Assembly (NCBI RefSeq): GCF_039908635.1
Contig: NZ_CP150918.1
Location: 1,798,001 to 1,862,000 of the forward strand
From: Pseudomonas purpurea
GTDB taxonomy: Bacteria; Pseudomonadota; Gammaproteobacteria; Pseudomonadales; Pseudomonadaceae
Length of the DNA: 64,000 nt
Reading direction: 5' to 3'
The number at the start of each line of letters is the position of its first letter. Within the stretch, counting starts at the first letter, position 1. A program made the position numbers and the translations under genes. Under the pieces are notes generated by a model, which worked only from the letters and a program-made list of their open reading frames with translations, did no database searches and had not been told where the DNA came from. This document shows positions 1-7,851 of this stretch, piece after piece.

Positions 1-435
1 AGGGCCTGGTCCGCCGATGAGCCGGTGACCCTGCGCTACCCGCAAGCGGTTCGCCCGTGGCAGCACGCGCTGGAGCCGCTGGCCGGTTATCTGCAACTGG
101 CTGCCGGCCTGTACGAGCACGGCCCCGAGTTTGCCGGTGCGTGGAACTTCGGCCCGAGCGAAGCCGACATGTGCAGCGTCGGCGAGGTGGTCGAGTTGCT
201 TGCCAGTCGCTGGCCGCAAGCGCGTGGATTGCGCATCGAGCCGAGTGATCTGCATGAAGCAGGCCTGTTGCGCCTGGACAGCAGCCGCGCCCGTCAACTG
301 TTGGCCTGGCAACCGCGCTGGACGTTGCAGCAGTGCCTGACCCAGACCCTGGATTGGCACCTGGCCTGGCAAAACGGCGATGACATGCGTGAAGTCACGC
401 TGGGCCAGTTGAACCTGTACCGAGGTGCGCTGTGA
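1..435 (+). CDS. rfbG: CDP-glucose 4,6-dehydratase, C-terminal part (5' end outside window)
   Basis: The reading frame is open from base 1 and encodes the last 144 residues of an extended short-chain dehydrogenase. The stretch RPWQHALEPLAGYL near residue 18 of the fragment is characteristic of CDP-glucose 4,6-dehydratases, as are the following WNFGPSE and the closing TLDWHLAW. The family converts CDP-glucose to CDP-4-keto-6-deoxyglucose, the branch point to CDP-linked deoxysugars. The NAD-binding and Tyr-Lys catalytic part lies upstream of the window. Its stop overlaps the next start as GTGA, so it is translationally coupled to the epimerase. The CDP (rather than dTDP or GDP) assignment rests on recognising the RPWQH segment. 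Confidence 0.85.
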   Translation, partial: RAWSADEPVTLRYPQAVRPWQHALEPLAGYLQLAAGLYEHGPEFAGAWNFGPSEADMCSVGEVVELLASRWPQARGLRIEPSDLHEAGLLRLDSSRARQLLAWQPRWTLQQCLTQTLDWHLAWQNGDDMREVTLGQLNLYRGAL

Positions 436-992
436 GCGAGTTCCTGTTGAAAGCGTTGCCCCTGGAAGGTCTGTTCAGCGTGCAGCACAAGCGCTTTGAA
501 GATCAGCGCGGGCACTTCGCCCGGCTGTTCTGCGAAGGCAGCCTGAGTGCCTTTGGCCAGCCGTTTCACATTCGTCAGATCAACCATTCCTGCACCCGCG
601 AACGCGGCAGTGTGCGCGGTCTGCATTATCAGAATGCGGCGCAGCCGGAAGCCAAATTGATCACCTGCCTGCGCGGTGAAGTCTGGGACGTGGCAGTTGA
701 CCTGCGCCCTGATTCCGAAACGTTCCTGCACTGGCACGCCGAACACCTGCGCGCGGGTGATGGTCGCGGCCTGCTGATCCCGGCCGGTTTTGCCCATGGC
801 TTCCAGACGCTGACCGACGACGCCGAGTTGCTCTACCTGCACAGCGCCGACTACACGCCTGAACACGAGGGCGGCGTGTCGGTGAATGATCCACGGCTGG
901 CGATCCGTTGGCCGTTGCCTGTCAATAATCTGTCAGCAAGGGACGCCAGCCATCCCTTGCTTGATGAACACTTCGCCGGAGTGCGTCTATGA
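432..992 (+). CDS. dTDP-4-dehydrorhamnose 3,5-epimerase-like protein (RmlC cupin)
   Basis: 186 residues, the usual size of the RmlC family, with a GTG start overlapping the rfbG stop. Family signatures are visible: a catalytic-type His in VRGLHYQ near residue 62, the WDVAVDLRPDSETF strand, the PAGFAHGFQTL segment and a Tyr in the YLHSADYTPEHE region. RmlC epimerises C3 and C5 of 4-keto-6-deoxy nucleotide sugars. Next to a CDP-glucose dehydratase the likely substrate is CDP-4-keto-6-deoxyglucose rather than a dTDP sugar; that is an inference from context. The stop overlaps the next start as ATGA. Confidence 0.8.
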   Translation: MSEFLLKALPLEGLFSVQHKRFEDQRGHFARLFCEGSLSAFGQPFHIRQINHSCTRERGSVRGLHYQNAAQPEAKLITCLRGEVWDVAVDLRPDSETFLHWHAEHLRAGDGRGLLIPAGFAHGFQTLTDDAELLYLHSADYTPEHEGGVSVNDPRLAIRWPLPVNNLSARDASHPLLDEHFAGVRL

Positions 993-2215
993 ACTGCCGT
1001 GGTTGCGGTACTCCATTGGCCTTGCCGCTGATCGACCTGGGCACCTCGCCACCGTCCAATGCCTACGTGCGTGCCGACCAACTGGAACACGCCGAACAAT
1101 GGGTGCCGTTGAAGGTCGCGGTGTGTCAGCAGTGCTGGCTGGTACAGACCGAGGATTACACCAGCGCCGACAGCCTGTTCGACGCCGAGTACGCCTATTT
1201 CAGCTCCTTCTCCAGCACCTGGCTGGCTCACGCCGAGCGTTATGTGGCCGAGATGGTCGAGCGCTTCGACCTGACCGCCGAAAGCCGCGTGGTGGAGATC
1301 GCTGCCAATGACGGTTACCTGTTGCAATACGTGGCAGGGCGCGGCATTCCTTGCCTGGGCGTCGAGCCGACGCGCAGCACCGCACAAGCAGCGCGGGAAA
1401 AAGGCCTGGACATTCGCGAGCTGTTCTTCGGACGCGAAACCGCTGCACAACTGACTGCCGAAGGCTGGGCCGCCGACCTGATGGCGGCCAACAATGTGTT
1501 GGCGCATGTGCCGGACATCAATGATTTTCTCGGCGGCTTCGCGACCTTGCTCAAGCCGACGGGCGTGGCGACCTTCGAGTTTCCGCAATTGCTGACGCTG
1601 ATGGCCGGGCAGCAATTCGACACGCTGTATCACGAGCACTATTCCTATTTGTCGCTGACGGCCGTGCAGACGTTGTGCGCGCGTAACGGCCTGGAAGTGT
1701 TCGACGTCAGCCAACTGTCGACCCACGGTGGTTCGCTGCGGGTGTTCGTGCAGCGTACCGACGGTAGTCGTCGCGACGTGCAGCCGGCGGTTGCACAGCA
1801 ATTGCAGGCCGAACTCGCCGCTGGCGTGAAAACCCCGGAGTACTACACAACCCTGGCGCCAGCCGCGGTGGGCATCAAGCACCAGTTGCTGCGCTTTCTG
1901 TTGCAGGCCAAAGCCGATGGCAAGCGCGTGGTCGGTTACGGCGCTGCCGCCAAGGGCAACACGTTGCTCAACTATGCCGGGGTCAAGCCTGACCTGCTGG
2001 CCTGGGTGGCCGACGCCAACCCGCACAAACAGGGCAAGTACTTGCCGGGCAGTCGTATCCCGGTGGTGTCGCCCGAGCGTATCGCCCTCGAACAACCCGA
2101 CTACATCCTGGTTCTGCCATGGAACCTGTTGGCTGAAATCACCCAGCAATTCGCCTCGGTCAAAGAGTGGGGCGCACAGTTTGTCGTCGCCGTTCCGGAG
2201 TTGAGTATCCAATGA
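989..2215 (+). CDS. SAM-dependent sugar C-methyltransferase with N-terminal zinc-binding domain
   Basis: 408 residues in the three-part layout of sugar C-methyltransferases (TylC3/NovU type). An N-terminal CRGCG...CQQC four-cysteine zinc site lies at about residues 3-48. A Rossmann SAM fold follows, with VVEIAANDGYLLQY near residue 95 and the ANNVLAHVPD segment. The C-terminal domain carries VVGYGAAAKGNTLLN near residue 315. Known members methylate C3 (or another carbon) of 4-keto-6-deoxy nucleotide sugars to give branched-chain sugars. The gene sits between two start/stop overlaps in the deoxysugar operon, so its substrate is probably the product of the upstream dehydratase and epimerase. 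Methylation position cannot be read from sequence. Confidence 0.85.
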   Translation: MNCRGCGTPLALPLIDLGTSPPSNAYVRADQLEHAEQWVPLKVAVCQQCWLVQTEDYTSADSLFDAEYAYFSSFSSTWLAHAERYVAEMVERFDLTAESRVVEIAANDGYLLQYVAGRGIPCLGVEPTRSTAQAAREKGLDIRELFFGRETAAQLTAEGWAADLMAANNVLAHVPDINDFLGGFATLLKPTGVATFEFPQLLTLMAGQQFDTLYHEHYSYLSLTAVQTLCARNGLEVFDVSQLSTHGGSLRVFVQRTDGSRRDVQPAVAQQLQAELAAGVKTPEYYTTLAPAAVGIKHQLLRFLLQAKADGKRVVGYGAAAKGNTLLNYAGVKPDLLAWVADANPHKQGKYLPGSRIPVVSPERIALEQPDYILVLPWNLLAEITQQFASVKEWGAQFVVAVPELSIQ

Positions 2216-3333
2216 GCAGAATTCATTACACCAAACCGAGTGTCGGCGAACTGGAAGCCCGGTATGCCCTGGATGCCGTGCAAAACGGTTGGGGCGCACG
2301 CTGTTACGAATACCTGACGCGCTTCGAGCACGGGTTTGCCGAACACCTTGGGGCGGCCTATGCCATCGCGACCTCAAGCTGCACCGGCGCGCTGCACATG
2401 GGCATGGCGGCGCTGGGTATCGGCGCGGGTGATGAAGTGATCCTGGGCAACACCAACTGGATCGCTTCGGCGGCACCGATTACCTATCTGGGCGCGACGC
2501 CGGTGCTTGTCGATGTGCTGCCGGATAGCTGGTGCCTGGACCCGGAACTCGTCAGGCAAGCAATCACCCCGAAGACCAAAGCCATTCTCGCGGTCCATCT
2601 TTACGGCAATCTGTGCGACATGGATGCGTTGCTGACGATCGGACGCGAACACGGTATCCCGGTCATCGAAGATGCTGCCGAAGCCATCGGCTCGCAGTGG
2701 CGCGGCAAGGCTGCGGGCTCGATGGGGGCGTTCGGTGCGTTTTCATTTCATGGCACCAAAACCATGACCACTGGCGAGGGCGGCATTTTCGTCACCTCGG
2801 ACAAAGCCTTGTACGAGCGTGTCCTGACCTTGTCCAACCATGGTCGTGTCGCGGGTAGCACCAAACAGTTCTGGCCTGAGTTCATTGGCTTCAAATACAA
2901 AATGAGCAACTTGCAGGCCGCCGTCGGCTGCGCCCAGGTCGAGCGAATCGAGGAACTGATCGAACGCAAACGGACGATTTTTGCCAATTACGCCCGTGCG
3001 CTGGCGCCATTCCCGGGTGTGTCACTGAACCCCGAGCCAGCACACGCCCGCAACGGTTACTGGATGCCCACCGTGGTATTCGATGCCGAGACCGGTATTC
3101 ATCGCGACGAGATGATTGCTGCCTTCCAGGCTGCCGATATCGACGCCCGGGTGTTCTTCTGGCCACTGTCGTCGTTGCCCATGTTCAACGAGCACGACGT
3201 TGATACACCGGTTTCGTTTGCCTTGCCGGAGCGCGCGTTCAACCTGCCGAGTTATCACGACATGACCGATGCCGATCAGGCGCGAGTGGTGGATGTAGTG
3301 CGCGGCCTGCTGGCAAAAAGGCATTCGCTGTGA
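2212..3333 (+). CDS. DegT/DnrJ/EryC1 family sugar aminotransferase (perosamine-synthase-like)
   Basis: 373 residues. The ATG at 2212 overlaps the upstream stop (ATGA) and is preferred to an in-frame start 45 bases earlier. This is a PLP-dependent nucleotide-sugar aminotransferase. The internal-aldimine lysine is expected at K183 in SFHGTKTMTTGEGG, and the PLP-pyridine aspartate at D154 in VIEDAAEAIG. The family transfers an amino group from glutamate to a 4-keto (or 3-keto) 6-deoxysugar. Resemblance to perosamine synthases suggests the 4-position. With the adjacent acetyltransferase-like gene it would make an N-acylated aminosugar. It overlaps the next gene by 4 bases. Confidence 0.85.
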   Translation: MSRIHYTKPSVGELEARYALDAVQNGWGARCYEYLTRFEHGFAEHLGAAYAIATSSCTGALHMGMAALGIGAGDEVILGNTNWIASAAPITYLGATPVLVDVLPDSWCLDPELVRQAITPKTKAILAVHLYGNLCDMDALLTIGREHGIPVIEDAAEAIGSQWRGKAAGSMGAFGAFSFHGTKTMTTGEGGIFVTSDKALYERVLTLSNHGRVAGSTKQFWPEFIGFKYKMSNLQAAVGCAQVERIEELIERKRTIFANYARALAPFPGVSLNPEPAHARNGYWMPTVVFDAETGIHRDEMIAAFQAADIDARVFFWPLSSLPMFNEHDVDTPVSFALPERAFNLPSYHDMTDADQARVVDVVRGLLAKRHSL

Positions 3334-3995
3334 AGATGTATCTGCTGGGCGCGGCCAACCCGGAAGCGGTGCGCATGCTGCAGGCTGTGAAACGCAGCAC
3401 GCCGAACGTCGAGTTCGCGTTTCTGGACAACGACCCAGGCAAGCAGGGCACTTTGTTTTATGGGGTGCCGGTCATTGGCGGTTCCGAGCGTGTGAGTGAG
3501 CTCAAAGGGCCCGACGCGCGTTTCGTCAACCTGATCACCGGCAGCACCCGGCTGCGCTACGAGACCACCTGCGGGTTGGTCGAGGCCGGTGCCACGCTGG
3601 GCCAGTTCGTACACCCCGGCATTGACCTGACCATGATCCGCATGGGGCAGGGCAGTTATTTGCAGGAAGGCGTGATCATGCAAGCCGAAGTCACGCTGGG
3701 TGACAACACCAGCATCAGTGCCGGCAGTGTGGTGGGGCATGAAGGGCGAATCGGCCACTCGGTGTTCATGGCGCCGGGTGTGTGCATTGCCGGTTGCGTG
3801 GAGATCGGCGATGGAACGTTCATCGGCACCAACGCCACCATTCTTCCGCGCTTGCGTATCGGTCGCTGGGTCACTATCGGCGCCGGTGCCGTTGTGACCA
3901 AAGATGTCCCGGATTATTCGGTCGTGGTGGGCAATCCCGCCAGGATCATCAAGACCAACGTGGTGCCTTACCCCGACGGTAGGGTCTTCAAGTAA
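3330..3995 (+). CDS. PglD/NeuD-type sugar O/N-acyltransferase (left-handed beta-helix)
   Basis: 221 residues from GTG 3330, coupled to the aminotransferase stop; ATG 3336 is an alternative start two codons in. The N-terminal 80 residues form a PglD-type Rossmann-like substrate domain (YLLGAANPEAVRML...FLDNDPGKQG). From about residue 95 there are imperfect hexapeptide repeats of a left-handed beta-helix (GDNTSISAGSVVGHEGRIG, GDGTFIGTNATI, IGAGAVVTKDVP), closing with VVGNPARII. His in VVGHEG is the likely general base. Members use acyl-CoA to acylate a sugar amine, which fits its place directly after the aminotransferase. Whether the acyl group is acetyl is unknown. Confidence 0.8.
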   Translation: MKMYLLGAANPEAVRMLQAVKRSTPNVEFAFLDNDPGKQGTLFYGVPVIGGSERVSELKGPDARFVNLITGSTRLRYETTCGLVEAGATLGQFVHPGIDLTMIRMGQGSYLQEGVIMQAEVTLGDNTSISAGSVVGHEGRIGHSVFMAPGVCIAGCVEIGDGTFIGTNATILPRLRIGRWVTIGAGAVVTKDVPDYSVVVGNPARIIKTNVVPYPDGRVFK

Positions 3996-4025
3996 CCCGT
4001 TTGCCTATTTTTTTGGAGCGTTTCA

Positions 4026-4754
4026 ATGAATCTTCATGAGCAGTTTCGCGAAGAAGTAAAAGACAACATCGAAGGCCTGCAACAGGACAAGGCGCTGCAA
4101 GCCGAGTCCCTGAACTGGGTCGGCACCACGGCCAAACACAAGTACACCTACAACTTCAGCTGGATGGGCCGGCCGATCATTCAGTTCCCTCAGGACATGG
4201 TCGCCATGCAGGAAATCATCTGGAACCTGCGTCCGGATGTGATCGTTGAAACCGGTATCGCCCATGGCGGTTCGCTGGTGTTTTATGCGTCGATCCTGGA
4301 ACTGATGGGCCATGGGGAAGTGCTGGGGGTGGACATCGATATTCGCCAGCACAACCGCGAAGCGATCGAGGCTCACCCGATGAGCAAACGGATCCAGATG
4401 ATTCAGGGGTCGAGCATCGACACCGCCATCGTCGACCAGGTGCGCGAGCGTATCCAGGGCAAGAAAGTGCTGGTGGTACTGGACTCCAACCACACCCACG
4501 AACACGTGCTCGAAGAGCTGCGCCTGTATGCACCGATGGTTTCGGTGGGCAGCTATTGCGTGGTCATGGACACCGTGGTCGAAGACATGCCGGAAGATGC
4601 ATTCCCGGACCGTCCGTGGGGCAAGGGTGACAACCCGAAAACCGCCGTATGGGCTTACCTGGAAGAAAACCGCGATTTCGAGATCGACCAGGCGATTCAC
4701 AGCAAACTGCTGATCACTGTCGCGCCGGACGGCTACCTGCGCCGCGTGCGTTAA
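4026..4754 (+). CDS. CmcI-family cephalosporin hydroxylase / sugar O-methyltransferase-like protein
   Basis: 242 residues with a good ribosome-binding site (TTGGAG) upstream. The core is a Rossmann fold with PDVIVETGIAHGGSLVFYAS (about residues 69-88), followed by VLGVDIDIR. A metal/catalytic region DSNHTHEHVLEEL near residue 158 is also visible. The family is named after CmcI of the cephamycin pathway, but many bacterial members sit in polysaccharide clusters and act as SAM-dependent sugar O-methyltransferases (for example on rhamnose). Here a glycan-modifying methylation is the simplest reading. It is separated by about 30 bases from the acyltransferase gene, so probably in the same operon. 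Confidence 0.75.
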   Translation: MNLHEQFREEVKDNIEGLQQDKALQAESLNWVGTTAKHKYTYNFSWMGRPIIQFPQDMVAMQEIIWNLRPDVIVETGIAHGGSLVFYASILELMGHGEVLGVDIDIRQHNREAIEAHPMSKRIQMIQGSSIDTAIVDQVRERIQGKKVLVVLDSNHTHEHVLEELRLYAPMVSVGSYCVVMDTVVEDMPEDAFPDRPWGKGDNPKTAVWAYLEENRDFEIDQAIHSKLLITVAPDGYLRRVR

Positions 4755-4808
4755 GCGACAACTTTATTCAAGCGTTCATCAGGCAATCGGTCTGTGGTGG
4801 GGAAGGAT

Positions 4809-7742
4809 ATGCAAGGCATTTACGGTTCTGAAAACACGTTGCCCCTGAGTGAGCTGTTCACTCTGGTGCTGATTACACACAATCGCCCGGCGTTCCTGCG
4901 CAGGGCATTGCAGTTCTACAGCACGCTGCCTTGCAAGATTCTGGTCCTCGACTCATCGGCCGTCGCTCTGGAGGGCGCGGCTGCGGTCGCGGACACCATC
5001 GACTATCGGCATCTGCCGCAATTCGGCTACTGGGGGATTCAGGCCAAACTGGTGTACGGCGTCGAGCAGGTCACCACGCCGTACATGGTCTTTGCCTCCG
5101 ACGATGATTTTCTGTTGCACGGTGCGCTCACCGAGTCGGTGAACTTCCTCGAAGCCAACCCCGATTACGGTCTGTGCCATGGCTATTGCCTGATGTACCT
5201 GACCCACGCCACCTACGTGCAGTACTACCGTCGTGACAAGAAAGTGCAGGAGGACTACAACGCCGAGCATGGTCAGGATCGTGTACTCGATTACATGAGC
5301 CAGTACATTCCGCCGTTCTATGCGGTTCACCGTACTTCGCTGCTGCGTGACTGGTATGAAGCGATGCCTGAAGGCACGATCTTCCAGTGGCAGGAAATCG
5401 GTCATGTCTACTACATGCTGGCGCGGGCAAAGGCGCGGATTCTCCCGACGCCCTACGTGGTGCGTGAGGTCAACTATGGCCGCTCGGATCACAACACCGA
5501 AATCATGACGACCCTGAGTTTCAAGGACGCCCGATCTGTCTCCGAGCGCGAACGTTTCGCCGAGTTTCTGGCGGCGCTGCCGACCGGCATCAGTGACCTC
5601 GATGAGAAGCAGACCGCGCAGCTTGCCCTGCAAAGCTTCGCCGCCCTGGCCGAGAGCCTGACGATCCGCAACGCGCTGACCATCGAACCGATTTTCGAGT
5701 CTTACTGGACAGATCCGACGGTGGGGCCGAAGCGGGTCTTCGGCGCCGAGCAATACGTCGAAATGCCGTTCTACAACAGCACCTTCTTCGAGCAACTGAC
5801 AGCGTGCGAGTTTCTGCTTCATGCGATGCCGGCCGGGCGCTTGCAGCTTGAGGAGATGGAAGGTGTATTGCTCAAGCAACTCGAACTGCAACGCACCTAC
5901 CCCAACGACTCCGCCGAGACCATTCTCGACCGGTTGCAGGAGGCGGTAGCGGCGGGCGCCTTTGATCGTCGTGTGCTGCAACGGTTGGCGCAACACTTGG
6001 CGGACACGGGCGAAAAAGCCCGGGCCGAGGTGATCGGCGCGTGGGTCGCACGTCTGGACAGCGTGCCGCTGTATGACCGTCGCCAGTTGTTCGATGACAT
6101 GCCGACGGGGCGTTTGTACAACTGGTTGCAAGCCCGCCAGCCGAACGAGACGGCGGTGCGTAAAATCAACCAGCACCTGGCCGCCAACGACGGCGGGCCG
6201 CAGTTCGGTATCTTGCTGCTGGACCTGGACGCCAGCATGGAGAAGTTGCAGGTGACGTTCGATAGCCTGCTCAGCAGCGCGTTCCGGGCATTCAAAGTGG
6301 TGGTCTTCACCACGGGCGACTTGCCGTCGGTCACTACCGAACAAAGTACCCTGCATTTCGTCAAGGTCAGCGAAAGCAACTACGTCGACAAGCTCAACCA
6401 GATTGTCCGTCAGTCGACGTCGGACTGGCTGATGCTGGCCGAAGCGGGCGACGAGTTCACCGCCGCAGGTTTCTTGCGCGCCAGCCTGGAGTTGCAAGGC
6501 GCCGAAGGGTGCCGTGCGGTGGCGGTGGATGAGATTCAGCGCCGGGCCACAGGCTCGCTGGTCGATGTGTTCCGCCCGGCCTTCAACCTCGACCTGCTGC
6601 AAAGTTTGCCGGCGCTCACCGCGCGGCACTGGCTGGTACGTCGTGAGGTGCTGGTGGAAGCCGGGGGCTATTCCCGTGAGTTCAACACCGCGCTGGAATT
6701 CGACCTGTTGCTGCGCCTGATCGAAACCGGTGGCCTGGCCGGCCTGGCTCACCTGGCCGAACCGTTGCTGATCACTCGGGAGTCGGCGCTGGTCGACAAC
6801 GAACACGAACGCCAAACCCTGGTGCGTCACCTGGCGACCCGTGGTTACAAGGCGGTGGTCAGTTCGCAAGAGCCGGGTCGCTACCGGATCGATTATCGCC
6901 ATGCTGATCGTCCGAAGGTCTCGATCGTCATTGCGAGCCACGACAACCTGCCCGAGTTGCAGCGTTGCGTGGTCAGCGTCTTGCAGCGCACCCGTTACCA
7001 GAACAACGAAATCCTGATTGCCGACAACCACAGTCAGTCGGCTGAATTGCTCGCCTGGCTCGAGAGCCTTGAGCAGGGCGGGCGCAACCGCGTTCGTGTG
7101 ATCAGGGCCGAACAGCGGTTGAGTGCCTCGGCATTGCTCAACCTGGCGAGCAGCCAGGCGCAGGGCGAGTACCTGGTGTTCCTGGCAGCCGACGCGGAAG
7201 TGGTCAATGCCAACTGGGTCGAAGCCTTGCTCAATCAGGCTCAGCGTCCTGAAGTCGGTGTGGTCGGCGCCAAACTGCTGGCACACGATGGCAGTGTGAA
7301 CGGCGCGGGCCTGATTCTGGGCCTCAATGGTGAAGTCGGTTCGCCCTTCGTGGGCGAGAAGAAAGACGCCGCCGGTTACATGCAGCGCCTGAAAGTCGAG
7401 CAGAACTACTCAGCGGTGTCCGGCGCTTGCCTGATGATCCGCAAGGAAGTTTTCTACGCCCTGGAAGGTCTGGATGAAGAGCATTTCGACGAGTCCTTTG
7501 CCGATGTCGACCTGTGCCTGAAAGTCGCCGAAGCCGGTTTGTTGACTGTGTGGACGCCGCAAGCGCAGATCGCGCATCCGGGCACCTTGCCGGACAACCC
7601 GCAAGCCGCCGCTGCACTGCGCGACAAGTGGCGTGCACGGCTGGAGCAGGACGTGGCCTACAACCAGAACCTGGCCCTGACCGGCAAGGGCTTTACCCTC
7701 AGCGATGCATCCAGTGTGAACTGGGCGCAGTTGCTTGCATAA
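4809..7742 (+). CDS. Large two-domain glycosyltransferase, probable flagellin glycan assembly enzyme
   Basis: 977 residues from ATG 4809, preceded by GGGGA at a usable distance; GTG codons at 4794 and 4797 are alternatives. The N-terminal third resembles TIGR00180-type glycosyltransferases: FTLVLITHNRPAFLRRAL, then FASDDDF as the DXD-like metal site, then the LCHGY segment. A second, degenerate GT-A-like block (residues about 460-700) is followed by a full GT2 domain. That domain shows PKVSIVIASHDNLPELQRC, FLAADAEVVNANWV and a terminal FADVDLCLKVAEAG. It is cytoplasmic, with no membrane segment seen. The position between two nucleotide-sugar pathways and upstream of fliC suggests it links sugars of the flagellin glycan, comparable in role to the Fgt enzymes of P. 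syringae. Exact donors are unknown. Confidence 0.8.
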   Translation: MQGIYGSENTLPLSELFTLVLITHNRPAFLRRALQFYSTLPCKILVLDSSAVALEGAAAVADTIDYRHLPQFGYWGIQAKLVYGVEQVTTPYMVFASDDDFLLHGALTESVNFLEANPDYGLCHGYCLMYLTHATYVQYYRRDKKVQEDYNAEHGQDRVLDYMSQYIPPFYAVHRTSLLRDWYEAMPEGTIFQWQEIGHVYYMLARAKARILPTPYVVREVNYGRSDHNTEIMTTLSFKDARSVSERERFAEFLAALPTGISDLDEKQTAQLALQSFAALAESLTIRNALTIEPIFESYWTDPTVGPKRVFGAEQYVEMPFYNSTFFEQLTACEFLLHAMPAGRLQLEEMEGVLLKQLELQRTYPNDSAETILDRLQEAVAAGAFDRRVLQRLAQHLADTGEKARAEVIGAWVARLDSVPLYDRRQLFDDMPTGRLYNWLQARQPNETAVRKINQHLAANDGGPQFGILLLDLDASMEKLQVTFDSLLSSAFRAFKVVVFTTGDLPSVTTEQSTLHFVKVSESNYVDKLNQIVRQSTSDWLMLAEAGDEFTAAGFLRASLELQGAEGCRAVAVDEIQRRATGSLVDVFRPAFNLDLLQSLPALTARHWLVRREVLVEAGGYSREFNTALEFDLLLRLIETGGLAGLAHLAEPLLITRESALVDNEHERQTLVRHLATRGYKAVVSSQEPGRYRIDYRHADRPKVSIVIASHDNLPELQRCVVSVLQRTRYQNNEILIADNHSQSAELLAWLESLEQGGRNRVRVIRAEQRLSASALLNLASSQAQGEYLVFLAADAEVVNANWVEALLNQAQRPEVGVVGAKLLAHDGSVNGAGLILGLNGEVGSPFVGEKKDAAGYMQRLKVEQNYSAVSGACLMIRKEVFYALEGLDEEHFDESFADVDLCLKVAEAGLLTVWTPQAQIAHPGTLPDNPQAAAALRDKWRARLEQDVAYNQNLALTGKGFTLSDASSVNWAQLLA

Positions 7743-7773
7743 GCCTGGCTGACAGGTGAAAAGGACGCATGAC

Positions 7774-7851
7774 ATGGGCACATACACGTTGATGTTCAAG
7801 GGTGCATTGGCTGGCAGGTTCGATGGGTATTGCGTCGAGTCAGGATCATGA
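7774..7851 (+). CDS. Possible 25-codon leader ORF overlapping pseC
   Basis: A short frame (MGTYTLMFKGALAGRFD and eight more residues) begins at ATG 7774, ten bases after an AAGGA motif at 7761-7765. It ends in a TGA that overlaps the pseC start as ATGA. Spacing and overlap would allow translational coupling to pseC. There is no recognisable domain and no second line of support. It could be chance, or the eroded end of a deleted gene. Confidence 0.25.
   Translation: MGTYTLMFKGALAGRFDGYCVESGS

Noticed and set aside
851..2476. 541-codon open frame on the - strand
   Set aside because: Lies opposite the C-methyltransferase and aminotransferase genes; a composition effect of GC-rich coding with no family motif.
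4953..7286. 777-codon open frame on the - strand
   Set aside because: Antisense to the large glycosyltransferase; His/Gln/Arg-rich with no domain, typical of the shadow frame.
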